From positions 20,430,910 to 20,494,909 of the forward strand of contig OY720350.1 in NCBI GenBank assembly GCA_963082975.1: 64,000 nucleotides of DNA. Reading direction: 5' to 3'. Below the pieces are notes generated by a model. That model saw only the letters and a list, made by a program, of their open reading frames with translations, was not told where the DNA came from and did not search any database. This stretch comes from Labia minor. Taxonomy: Eukaryota; Arthropoda; Insecta; Dermaptera; Spongiphoridae. A program made the position numbers and the translations under genes. The first letter of the stretch is position 1. Each line of letters starts with the position of its first letter. This document shows positions 14,226 to 24,692 of the stretch, in pieces.

Positions 14226-14513
14226 TTGTCTCTTTCACTTCCCTATTCCACCTTCACTTTTTATTATATTTGCATTATGGATCAACTATTATTTGCTTTA
14301 AAGTATATACTGATATATAGTATATACCATTAAGGAATAATCTTCATTTCAATTGATAATAGAATTTATTCTAATTCCTTTATCAGTTCTTGAATGTATT
14401 GTTCATTTAATTAATATTTAATTAATATAGAATTAGTATCAAAAAAATTTAAAAAAAAATTTTTTACTTATATGCCCACGAAATTATATATACTCCATTA
14501 TAATTATCTAGAA

Positions 14514-14799
14514 TAGTGATTCTCAACCTGGACGATAGACATCTTAAACGGGCCATTATTTGACTATACGATTTTGGGGGGCGATAAGTTATTTTTGGGG
14601 GGCGAAATCATTTTCAACTCTAAAAAAGGTCAGATGATTTTGCGATCAGGCTTTTTAAACATTTCTGTTATTTTTCAATATGGTTCTAAAAAAAAGGTAA
14701 GATGAATTTGAATTTTTATCTGTTAAAATTTATAGGGGGCGAATTATGAAGCCGGCCTTACGAAGTGGGCGTTTGGTCCAAAAAGGTTGAGAACCACAA
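14514..14799 (+). mobile_element. Non-autonomous hAT element, CAGTGATTCTCAACC family, copy 2
   Basis: Ends TAGTGATTCTCAACC and GGTTGAGAACCACAA (both outermost ends slightly mutated), with a perfect 8-bp duplication ATCTAGAA at 14506-14513 and 14800-14807. The interior keeps the ACATTTC..GGTTCTAAAAAAAAGGTAAGATG block of copy 1 but has a different left half (GGGGGGCGA). Confidence 0.92.
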
Positions 14800-15184
14800 A
14801 TCTAGAAGATTTTTTATTTATTTATTTTTATATTATATTACACATTTAAAGTACAATTAATACTCTTAAATGTCTAAAATATTCATAAACAAAATTATTC
14901 CCAATAAAATGAATGTATAATATAAATTTGCATTTATTTATAAATATTAATAAATGTTGTTCAGGATATGCAAATAAATAATTTTATTTATTTCTATAAT
15001 TTATAAATAATATATATGTATAATAAAAATTTTAAAGAGGGTTGAGGTGATTGATGCAAAGAAGCAAGGTCGAACTTGAACGAAATGATTGATTGATCAT
15101 TTAATCTTTACTTAATATATATATAATAATAATAATATATATATATATACATTTATAATTATATTCCTATTCTATATATATAAA

Positions 15185-16348
15185 TAAGGTAATGGCACCA
15201 ATAGATGACATTTTAAGCGCTCTTGTCGCTATTTTCTTTTATAAAACCGAAACTATACGTCTCACAAAAAAAATCTTTTGGTTATTATAAAGCTTATCTT
15301 ACCTTTTATCACCAGGATAAATATTTTAAACTTTTATATGAGTTTAATAGGAAATATAATTTTTTTTCAAAGTAATCAAATGGAACCTATAGATGACACC
15401 AAAAATTTTGGTGGAACTTAATGATGACAATTATGGAACCCAAAGATGACATCTACTTTTTTTCACTTCGCTTGCTCTCTTTATCTTCAACTTATTTATT
15501 TACAAAGTAAAACATCTTTCCAACACCTTGTTGCTGCTTTAACTTTAGTTATAATAAAAAAATCAGGTTTCATATAATGATACATTAGATATATTTATTG
15601 GGATTGATTTTATTTTTAGCTGATTATTATAATAAAATAAAAAATTGATTTTAAACAAATCTTTTTTTAATTATGCATTTTTAATTATACATTGAGAACA
15701 GAGTAATTTAAAAAAAATTTCAAAAAAATAGTGTATGAAGTTCTGGAACAGAAAAAAATTTTCTGACAATGAGAAACACAGCGTCACCTCTAGGTTCCTA
15801 TATCAATTCAGACATGCAACTTGGTTGAATTATATAAAATTATCTCCTCTTTACAGCTATTAATATAATAGACAATTTTTTTAAAAACCTACTTATAGCT
15901 GACATTGCTGTCATCTATAGGAAAAACAATTTTTAGGGGCACCTATAGATAACACCGTTGATAAAAAAGATACTTTTAAAAATTAGGTGTTTAAATTGAA
16001 ATGATTTATATCTATATTAAGTCTATTTTATAATGTAGTTGTTAAATTCTTGATAAATATGAATATAAAAATATAAAATACTAATTAAGAACATTAGTTA
16101 GCTTAAGGTTATCTTTAAGATTTGTTGAAAAAATCAATTGTTGACGATTCGGTCTGCTTTTCAAGTTAAAAGAAAAAAAATAGGGCGACTTATTGTATTG
16201 TTGTAGGATATCTCAGGTGGTGGAAAAGCATAACTATCATTTAAAAAAAAAAATTTCCGCGTATGTTTTAAAATTTGCTTATTTTTTTAGTTTAAATTCA
16301 AAAGTGTCATCTATAGGTGCCATGTCATCTATAGGTGCCATTACCTTA
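15185..16348. mobile_element. 1.16-kb terminal-inverted-repeat element with scattered copies of its end motif
   Basis: Ends are the 15-bp inverted repeats TAAGGTAATGGCACC and GGTGCCATTACCTTA. Next to each end and inside are about eight copies of a 17-base motif close to GGMACCTATAGATGACA. Direct copies start at 15194, 15382, 15413 and 15435; internal ones lie near 15909 (inverted) and 15937; inverted copies start at 16305 and 16323. A degenerate one lies near 15781. No transposase frame is seen, so it is probably non-autonomous. The flanks are TA-rich (TATATAAA / TATATATA), so the duplication length is unclear and the superfamily is not assigned. Confidence 0.75.
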
Positions 16349-16388
16349 TATATATATTATATAAAATCAATAAAATAAAATATCTATA

Positions 16389-16421
<33 letters not shown>

Positions 16422-17364
16422 CTTAATTTAAAATATTTTTACTTAATATTTTAAAAGTAAAAATAAATATGAAAATTTATTTCATGACATTGAAATATTT
16501 GTTTAAACATTTTCAGTCAATGCCAAAAAGAGAAAACGTATTTCAATCTTTCTTTTGTAACCGATACATAATTTACTAATTTCTATTTAAAACTCAGATA
16601 AATTGTAAAAATATTAATTTAAATAAATTAATTTTAAGAAATAATAATTGGTAATACTATATTATTATATTTATATAATTTGCTTAAAAGATAAAATAAT
16701 TATTGACAGATTTTAGCAAAAAGTGTGGTGTCAAATTTTTATTTATTAATTCAAATTAATAAAATATTGAAAATTGATTTTAATATAATCATAATTATTA
16801 ATTAATTATAATTTTTTTTATAATCATATGCTTTGTTCAATTTTTATAATAATTTTTTGATGAATTAATTAAATAATTGTGAATTTTTAATTTTTGTTTA
16901 ATCATGTAAATTAATTATTATTTATATTTATAATGTACAAACTATTTTTAGTATTAATGCTAATTTTAAATATACATTTTAAAAATAATAATAATAATAA
17001 TTTCAAAATTACTATTAAAATATTAGAGTATTAGACTTTTCTATTTTAAATCCTAATTGACAATTTTATTTTTTAAAATTATATTTTGATTTTTTTGTTT
17101 ATTAATTAATTAATTTTAATAATAATATTTTTCCTATTTATTTTTTTCCATTATATAATCAAATTCGATAAATGAAAGTTGTTTATATAAATATATTTAT
17201 GACATATAATATATACTTATTTTTATTTTATTTTTCAATTAACGTCTTTAATTTGTTAATTAATTTTATTATAAAATAAATACGGGTACCTTATCTATAT
17301 GTTTATATATTTTATTTTTATTAAAATTAATTGAGATGTCTTTCATAAATTTTTATAGAATAAG
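16349..17364. other. AT-rich intergenic, no gene
   Basis: Low-complexity A/T sequence including a TA run at about 16391-16419. Nothing else seen. Confidence 0.6.
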
Positions 17365-18056
17365 CTGGAGTGTTCCCACTCGACTATCTCGCAATTTGAA
17401 TTTGATTAAATAACATATATTATATTTAAATTAAATTTAATTAATTATAAATTATAAATTAAAATTAATAAATAATATTTATTAAACCAGCGCCTGTTTG
17501 ACTCTTAGTTGATGGCACTACGTCACGCGTTGGTGCGTTAAAAAATTAATTCTGCTACTTTCAGTAATTCAATCAAGCTGAAATTCTATATATAGCAGTT
17601 TTATACAATTTTTAATCATGTGAAAAACTATCAAACATATATCTTTATTTTAAAGAAATTCCGGTACTTTTAGCAATTCAATCACGCTGAAATTCTATAT
17701 ATAGCAGTTTTATACAATCTTTAATCATATGAAAAATTATCAAACATATATTTTTATTTTTACGGTCACTTTAGAGGAAAAAAAAATCAAAACGTTGTAG
17801 GTAATGACCCTCTTCCGGTTGAGCTACATTTCTCAAAAGTGGATAGAAAACTACAAATTTTGAATAATGCCCATGTGCCAAATTTCATGATTCTAGCTCA
17901 AATCGTTTTTGCGTAATCTTGTCTACATACATACACACAGAGACATTTTTCTCAACCTTAGTGAAAATGATTCAGGAACCTTCAAAACGTATGAAAACAT
18001 CAAAATCTCAACACCGAAAATTTTCGTGATCGCAATACTATCTCTGGCAAGATAGT
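17365..18056 (-). mobile_element. Helentron-like family A, copy 2, with internal tandem duplication
   Basis: Read on the minus strand it begins ACTATCTTGCCAGAGATAGTATTGCG and ends with CGAGATAGTCGAGTG..CACTCCAG, next to CTTATT. About 105 bases around the GAAATTCTATATATAGCAG block are present twice in tandem (about 17549-17657 and 17658-17762), which makes this the longest copy. No coding capacity. Confidence 0.75.
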
Positions 18057-18299
18057 AAAAATTATGATTAATATAAAGTATATTCATTTTTTTTAATTAA
18101 AAATTTTATATTAAAATTAAAAAAAAAAAATTGAAAGGTATAAATAAACTTTAAAAATAATAATTATTCCATTTAGGTTTTTTTTTTATTATTTTTTCAA
18201 TACATTCGAACTTTACTTTTGAAAATTTCCACTAAGTTGAACAATATTTCATCTAATATAAATAATTATTTATGCTTTACGTTGAAAATTTAACTACTA

Positions 18300-18800
18300 A
18301 CTAATGAATCATAACAAACATCCCTTATTACTCATAGTGTATTTTGACTAATTAATTACTCTCTATAGATCTTCCTTTTACAATGAATTGCAAACATGCC
18401 CCTTTGGTTTGAATGACCATTAAACAATAGTCGAACCAAATGTGAACCCTTGACTCATACATTCACAAGTGAAATAATTTTTGTCAATAGGCGTTTATGT
18501 TTATTCATAAATTTGGTTAATCTTATCATGATGAATCATATTCTGTTCCATATTGAGAATCTTTGTGCAAAAATTCTACTTGGTTCTTCTTCGTCCATTC
18601 CATCATCACCACCTGATGTTGTCTTCAGTTATGAAATCTATTATTCATACCCGTAAGAGATGAAAAAAAAAAACATTTAATGAACTTTCCTGGAATGGAA
18701 ATCGCCGATGATTCCATATCGATAACCATCTCTCAAATATGGATATATGAATGCAAAAATGAGATGACACACCCACAATTTTATTTCACGGAATTTATTT
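18300..18800. other. Unique GC-richer island
   Basis: Moderate-complexity unique sequence with an AP-1 site and no recognisable coding signal. The short open frame in it is leucine- and serine-rich without a known domain. Confidence 0.35.
18451..18457. promoter_or_regulatory. AP-1 site TGACTCA
   Basis: Exact AP-1 heptamer, followed by T (half-extended palindrome), in the island 18300-18800. Confidence 0.35.
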
Positions 18801-19033
18801 TATATATGGCGGTTGAAAATAATTGAAAAATTTGATTGATGATTAGTACATACGTATATATCGGTATATATTAATTATAGTAATCATTAAAATAATCATA
18901 TATAGTAAACTTAAATATATTCCAAATTTACAATATTCAAAATACAATTTCAAGTCAAAGTCAAAAAGTCAAAAAAAATATGTTTAAATAAATTATAAAT
19001 TAAAGTTTTTAATTATTTAAAATATAATATTTT

Positions 19034-19691
19034 TACATATCTCCACGAATCATGAATTTTGTTAACAGAAAAAAGTATTTTTAGCATAATGTCTGTGCGT
19101 CTGTCCGTCTGTCCATTGTGAATCCGTATAGACGTGTATAGCTTGAACAGTTCAACGGATTTTGATAAAATTTGGTTTATTTACTTAATGCATCAGTATC
19201 ATGAATTCATCAACTTTTGGTGTATATCCTGTTAGGGTTTACAAAGTATTAATTTTATATTCATTGTCGGAAATTTTTCACTTAAAATATAGTAGTAATT
19301 AATAATTGAGTAATTAAACTAAAAATAAAAATCAAGATATGTAATATAATTTAGTCATTTTAATTCAAGTTTTAAAAATATTTTTTTTATACTTTATATA
19401 TATATATATATCAGTTATTCTCAACCTTTACCGCGGCACACTATTAACGATTTAAAAATTTGACGGCACAAAGATAAGTGTTAAAGTTTACCATATTGAA
19501 AAAATGTGGTTCCAAAAACGGTTTACCTTTTTTTTAGAATCAAATTGAAAAAATTTAGAAAAAAAAGTCGGAAATGTTTTGGAGCCTCATAATCTCGCGG
19601 CACACTAAAGTGTCGCGGCATAGTGGTTCAGAATCACTGATATATATATGAATAATGTTGTTTGGTCGGTTCTGTGTCTGATTACAGCTCA
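19034..19691 (+). mobile_element. Helentron-like family B, copy 2, split by a hAT insertion
   Basis: Plus-strand blocks of family B run from ACATATCTCCACGAATCATG through AGTATTTTTAGCATAATGTC, a short GTCC/GTCT tract and ATTTTGATAAAATTTGG, to the 3' end TTTGGTCGGTTCTGTGTCTG. A 228-bp hAT element (19412-19639) sits inside. The first subterminal repeat is missing. With the copy at 40628 it shares a sub-family stretch ending GTCGGAAATTTTTCACTT. Confidence 0.65.
19412..19639 (+). mobile_element. Non-autonomous hAT element, CAGTGATTCTCAACC family, copy 3 (nested)
   Basis: Ends CAGTTATTCTCAACC and GGTTCAGAATCACTG, flanked by ATATATAT on both sides (an 8-bp duplication, but in TA repeat, so weak by itself). 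Same interior as copy 1 in inverted order (GGTTTACCTTTTTTTTAGAA..GTCGGAAATG). Inserted into a family B element. Confidence 0.85.
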
Positions 19692-20869
19692 TCTTTTTTA
19701 AAAAAATTTAAAATATACCTACCATAAGTAATATCAAAATTTAAAATTTATATTTTTTAATAATACAATAAAAAATTTAATTTTCATTGCTAATATATTA
19801 TTATTAATAAGTAGGCAAAAATTAAGTCCCTCAATAATTTAAAAATAAAATCTTATACAAATACATTAAAGACATTATATTTATTAACCTAATTATATTT
19901 AAAGTATCATAATTATGTAGATATATATTTCTAATTTTTAATTAATAATTTGATCTTTTACTGTTAAAGATGGTCGTTCACCATTTATATTTTAATTAAA
20001 ATTTAATTAATAAAAAAAAAATATATTAATAATTAATCAACAAGATTTAATTAATAAATATAGTGTAAAAGCTACACTCTACTAATCACGTAAACCTTAT
20101 ATTTTAAACTTTAACGAAAAGATAGCAATGACTATTAGAGTGTCAATAACTGTAACTGTTACTATATATTCTATATATTTGATTAATGAATTGTTAAAGT
20201 TAACAATGTTCTCTAAACATATTGTATCTTTTTTAATTATTTTATATATTGTAAGGGTTTCAAATTAAATTACATATTAGAAACAAATGGTTTCGGTACA
20301 TCTTTAATTTAGTTTTTTTTTATAATTTTATATTATTAAATTTATAAAATAATTATATATATATTGGGTAGATAAATAAAACCCTTCAGTCTACTTCGTC
20401 AAATATACTTTTATTTTTATAAGGATTCACTGGAAATAAAGTTTAAAAAAAAAAGTCTATTCCTTTTAGTTGGAATGTATGTTTGTTTATTAGGAAAACA
20501 ACACATAAGTTTAAAATAATAATAAAAAAAAAAAAAACTAGCGATAAACTTCTACGTTTCATTGCATGGACAACATCTTTTTTTATTTATTTATTTTAAC
20601 TTAGTCACCATATCCTTTCAAATAATTAAAAGAATCCTCTTGATTAATCACAAAGAGGTGGGAGAGGATAGGAAAAGGGAACTTATAAACATTCATATGA
20701 TTCATAATTTTTTTCCTTTAAACATTATATTTGTAAACTGTAAAAGGATATTGAGTAGGATTGAATTTTAGTTTTAAGAGCAATCGTTTCTGAATTTCCT
20801 TAGATGACCATTTCAAAGATTTTTTTTTTTGTTTGGTTTTTGTCATTAAAATATTTATTTTCAATTTTT
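19692..20869. other. AT-rich intergenic, no gene
   Basis: A/T-rich low-complexity sequence. Short open frames have no recognisable domain. Confidence 0.55.
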
Positions 20870-21463
20870 ACTATCTCGTAAGAGATAGTATTGCGATCAC
20901 GAAAATTTTCGATGTTGAGATTTTGATGTTTTTATACGTTTTGAAGGTTCCTGAATCATTTTCACTAAGGTTGAGAAAAATGTCTGTGTGTATGTGTGTA
21001 TGTATGTAGACAAGATTACGCAAAAACGGTTTGAGCTAGAATGATGAAATTTGGTACATGGACATTATTCAAAATTCATAGTTTTCTATCAACTTTTGAG
21101 AAATGTAGCTCAACCGGAAGAGGGTCATTACCTACAACGTTTTGATTTTTTTTTCCTCTAAAGTGACCGTAAAAATAAAAATATATGTTTGATAATTTTT
21201 CACATGATTAATAATTGTATAAAACTGCTATATATAGAATTTCAGCTTGATTGAATTGCTGAAAGTACCAGAATTAATTTTTTAATACTGCAAATCTCAC
21301 GCGCCAACACGTGCCATGGTGCCATCAATAAAAAGCCAAACATGCGCTGGTTTAATATTTATTATTTATAATTTATCATTAATTAAATTTAATTTAAATA
21401 TAATATATTATGTTATTTAATCCAATTCTCAAATTGCGAGATAGTCGAGTGGAGACACTCCAG
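20870..21463 (+). mobile_element. Helentron-like family A, copy 3 (most intact)
   Basis: 5' end TTTTT-ACTATCTCGTAAGAGATAGT, itself a hairpin, then GCGATCACGAAAATTTTCGA. A GT/GTAT tract lies at about 20985-21008, followed by GATGAAATTTGGTACATG and ATCAACTTTTGAGAAATG. The 3' subterminal repeat GCGAGATAGTCGAGTG, hairpin GAGTG-GAGA-CACTC and CAGCTTATTTT close it. Short subterminal inverted repeats, a central microsatellite, one 3' hairpin and no coding are the published layout of Helentron-associated elements such as DINE-1. Confidence 0.8.
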
Positions 21464-21873
21464 CTTATTTTTTATAAAATTTGAAAAGAAAAATTTGTCT
21501 AGGTATGTAAAATGAATTAAACAAAGTTAAGGCAGAAAGCCAAAAGAAATAAAATTTACCCTTTGTGATAGTTAAATCGGCCTAGTTGGCTGACCCGGTT
21601 TCCGACACTTTACTTTTCAAATGTACTAATACTTTTACTTTTAAAAAAAGTAATTTGTGAATTATTTGCAAAAAAAAAATAATATTGGTATTAAATAAAT
21701 AAACAGGGAAATCTACATAATAAACGAAAATGCGCTTATATTTAATTTATTTTAATTAAATATATAAATATATATATATATTTATACAATATATAAAAAA
21801 TGTATATAAAAGTATATGCTATATGCAATTATTTTTCAATTGTAATATATATATATATATATAATACTCTATC
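21464..21873. other. Short unique/AT-rich gap
   Basis: No gene. A GC-richer piece at about 21570-21610 (GGCCTAGTTGGCTGACCCGG) is embedded in A/T sequence. TA repeats lie near 21770 and 21848. Confidence 0.5.
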
Positions 21874-22139
21874 CAGTGATGTATTGGTAAAATAAGAAGT
21901 AAGGGAACGCATAGTGGGAGCAAAAAAAGTCCTATTTTCAGCAAACTATTTTTTTCCATATGTTTTTATTTTTTCCTATTCTTACTATACAAAATATTAA
22001 CAAACACAAAAAACGAAATTCTAAAAGTAGATTTAAGTGGGAGTTGTCGGGACATGGAAAAAGTACTGGAACGCGTTCCGGTTCTGAATAAAGGTAAGGG
22101 AACGTCGTTCCTCCGCGTTCCCCTCCCAATACACCACTG
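21874..22139 (-). mobile_element. Non-autonomous hAT element, CAGTGGTGTATTGG family, copy 1
   Basis: Termini CAGTGATGTATTGG and CCAATACACCACTG. The flanks ACTCTATC and ACTCAAAC match at 6 of 8 bases. The interior has GGAACGTCGTTCC and GGAACGCGTTCC, both near-palindromes. It is the inverted copy of the element at 53622-53893. Open frames on the minus strand are by-products of this element. Confidence 0.88.
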
Positions 22140-22144
22140 ACTCA
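22138..22144. promoter_or_regulatory. AP-1 heptamer created at a hAT border
   Basis: TGACTCA spans the element end (CACTG) and its flank (ACTCAAAC). It is probably a chance product of the insertion and is listed for completeness of the motif count. Confidence 0.15.
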
Positions 22145-22439
22145 AACAAAATTCTATTTTTTCGACTAAATAAAGAATTAAAGTTTCTATTATATTAAAA
22201 AAAAAATAAATAAATAAAATAAAATTCATGAAAAAAAATTATATATTTTCAAACTGACTTAAACGATTCCTTAAATAAATAAATAAAATATTCCACACTT
22301 TTAAATCTTTATATATGTAAATACTGTACAATTAAAATGAACAAAAGATACAATATTTATTTATTTAAAAATATATTAATATATATATAAAAGAAACTTT
22401 TCAATATGAGTTGACAATAAATTATTACTTTTGTGTTCT

Positions 22440-23440
22440 AGTCGATTTTAAGATGTTGATATGATGTCAACTAATCAGCGTCAAGTAGATGAAAGAATAG
22501 AATTTTGGCATTTAAAAAAAAAAACATAACAAATTATGAAGTTTCAAATTAGACAAGGAAGTATGGTTGGTACCAAAAAAATAAAAATTTCTCACAACTA
22601 AACGATGTTAATGGTTATATAAATAACGTTCTATTGTTCATTTCGAGTTCTATTTATCGTAGGCATTCTTTTCCCCGTAAATAGAGTAGGATGTCTTCCT
22701 TCACCTCACCCCTTTTCTCCTCACCCAACTGGGATCCAATTTTAAATTTTTCAACCCGGGTGACTAACGTCGAACGCATGTGACCAACCAACATTGAGAC
22801 AATTTCCCCCCTCATTTTCTAAATCGAAAATAAAATAGATAAACTCTTGCGATGCTAAATGCATTGCTCGGGGACACTAAAACGGTATCTTTGCTAAACT
22901 TGGCTCACCGCACGCACCCTCCTCCCCCACCCCATTGAATGATTCCACAAGGAACGATGGTGGTTGACTCGATGCCAAACGATATCGCCTCTACTTTGTT
23001 ATATAAAATGAGTTACGTTAATTAATTTTAGCAAATCCAGCACATTTAAAATTCAATTCGAATACCACAATGTGTGTTTGTGTGTGTGTGTGGGCTCGTG
23101 TGAGAAATAAATGACTCTAGGATGATTCAACTCAATTTTTTTTTTTTTTAAATGTTTATACTTTGAATTATGTTTATTTAAAAAAAAAAGACAAGGTCGA
23201 ATCGGGGATTCCTTCGTGTGATATGTACTGTGCGTCACCCACTACACTATTAAATGTTTCAGATTTATAATGATAATTTCAACACCAGTTTTCAGGGTCA
23301 AATGCGTAAATTGGAAACTATTTAATTAATAGGAAGTGGAGCTATTCACTACCTCTCCATTGATGGTTGACGCATAGATAAAAAATTAGTGTGGAACTTT
23401 TTCAAATTCCATAAAAACAAGTGCCATATTTATCCCTCCT
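22440..23440. promoter_or_regulatory. Unique GC-richer island
   Basis: About 1 kb of moderate-complexity sequence with C-rich tracts (22910-22935) and CCCGGGTGACTAACGTCG at 22756. Includes a GT/TG run near 23070-23092. No coding frame resembles a known family. Candidate cis-regulatory region by composition only. Confidence 0.3.
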
Positions 23441-23758
23441 TCTCAGTTTTAAAATAAATTGATTATTTCTAAATTTAAATTTAAATTTTCTAATATCGAA
23501 ACATTTAATTAATTGATGATAAAATGTAAAATATATATTCTTACTTTTTTTTTAATAAGAATTAATCAAATGACTTTGTTACCTTCGAATTATTATGTTA
23601 ATTTTTTTTACATATATTTTTAAATATATATTATATTTATTAATTTATTTATGTATTTATAATTTTTTTAAAAAATTTCTAATTTAATTTATAATGATTT
23701 CTTCAACAAGAAAAAAAAACATCATTTTAAAACATATTTAATTATAGTATTGAAAACA

Positions 23759-23999
23759 GGGCAGTTCTTATCAATTTTGGCCCCCTAAACCAATTAGCGT
23801 CCTAGGGCCTAGGCATTAAAATTCTGAAATATGATTTTTTAATATTCCATTGCAGTTATAAATAAAATTATTTTGTTAAATGAAGTTCCTGTTAACATAT
23901 ATATTTCATTTTTAGTTTAAGTATATTTAAATGTTGCTCATCTTTACGTTCGTGGCGCCCTTTAAGATACGGCGCCCCTGTGCTGTAGCCCAAACAGCC
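23759..23999. repeat. Degenerate GC-rich transposon-like fragment
   Basis: Left part CAGGGCAGTTCTTATC..TGGCCCCC and right part GGCGCCCTTTAAGATAC..GGCGCCCCTGTG resemble GC-rich ends of hAT-type short elements. I cannot pair the two ends convincingly, and no target duplication is clear. Confidence 0.3.
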
Positions 24000-24053
24000 A
24001 ATAGGGTTAATATAGCCTTGATTATAAAAGTGATGAGAAGTAAAAAAAATAAG

Positions 24054-24692
24054 TTGACCTGTGGCCAGGTCCGAACCGACCGACTGTTTGAAATAAATTA
24101 ATTTCCAGCTACAGAAACAATTTCAAATAATTTTAATATATCTATTAATGTAATAAAAAACAGATATGGATATAACATAAATATTTTTAATTTTATTTTA
24201 TTTATAATATATAGCAGAAGTAGCCGGCGTTGCCGGCGTTACCCGAGGCTGTGACGTCATATAATTTTAAATTAAGAAAAACATAATGAAGATGATTTTT
24301 CTCGAGGATAAAACCAATACATTCGTGGTGATATGTAAAAAAATCTCCTTATGTGAAATTTGGTGCGAAAATAACCCTTCCCTTCTTATCGTCGATCGCT
24401 AATACTACCACTTCCGGTTTCCGGATTTGCACCAAAAGTTGATCAATTCATCCCACTGATGCATTAAGTAAATATACCAAATTTCATCAAAATCCGTTAA
24501 GCCGTTCAGGCTGTACACATCTATACGGACGGACAGACGGACAGACGGACAGACGGACAGACGGACGGACAGACATCATGCTAAAAATACTTTTTTCTGT
24601 TAAGAAAATGCATGATTCGTGGAGATATGTAAAAATCTCCACATGTGAAATTTGGTGTGAAAACAATACCTCCCTTACTATCGTCGGTCGGT
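24054..24692 (-). mobile_element. Helentron-like family B, copy 3 (near full length)
   Basis: On the minus strand it starts ACCGACCGACGATAGTAAGG, passes the GTCC/GTCT tandem tract, CGGATTTTGATGAAATTTGG and ATCAACTTTTGGTGC, and ends with CGGTCGGTTCGG, hairpin CCTG-GCCA-CAGG and TCAACTTATTTT. One TGACGTCA at 24252; the second is replaced here by a GCCGGCGTT doublet. No coding capacity. Confidence 0.8.
24525..24573. repeat. GGACAGAC tandem repeat inside the family B element
   Basis: About six 8-base units close to GGACAGAC in a row. The same tract is shorter at 61056-61090 and absent at 55079-55640, so its length varies between copies. Confidence 0.85.

Noticed and set aside
13894-14320. Overlapping frames of 68 and 107 codons on opposite strands
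   Set aside because: No domain, low-complexity C-terminus, and no splice partners. Better explained as a GC-richer regulatory island.
22138-22144. AP-1 site as a regulatory element
   Set aside because: It is formed by the end of a hAT element and its target site. Counted, but probably chance.
24525-24573. CRISPR-like or minisatellite array
   Set aside because: Units of 8 bases without spacers, inside a transposable element of a eukaryotic genome.
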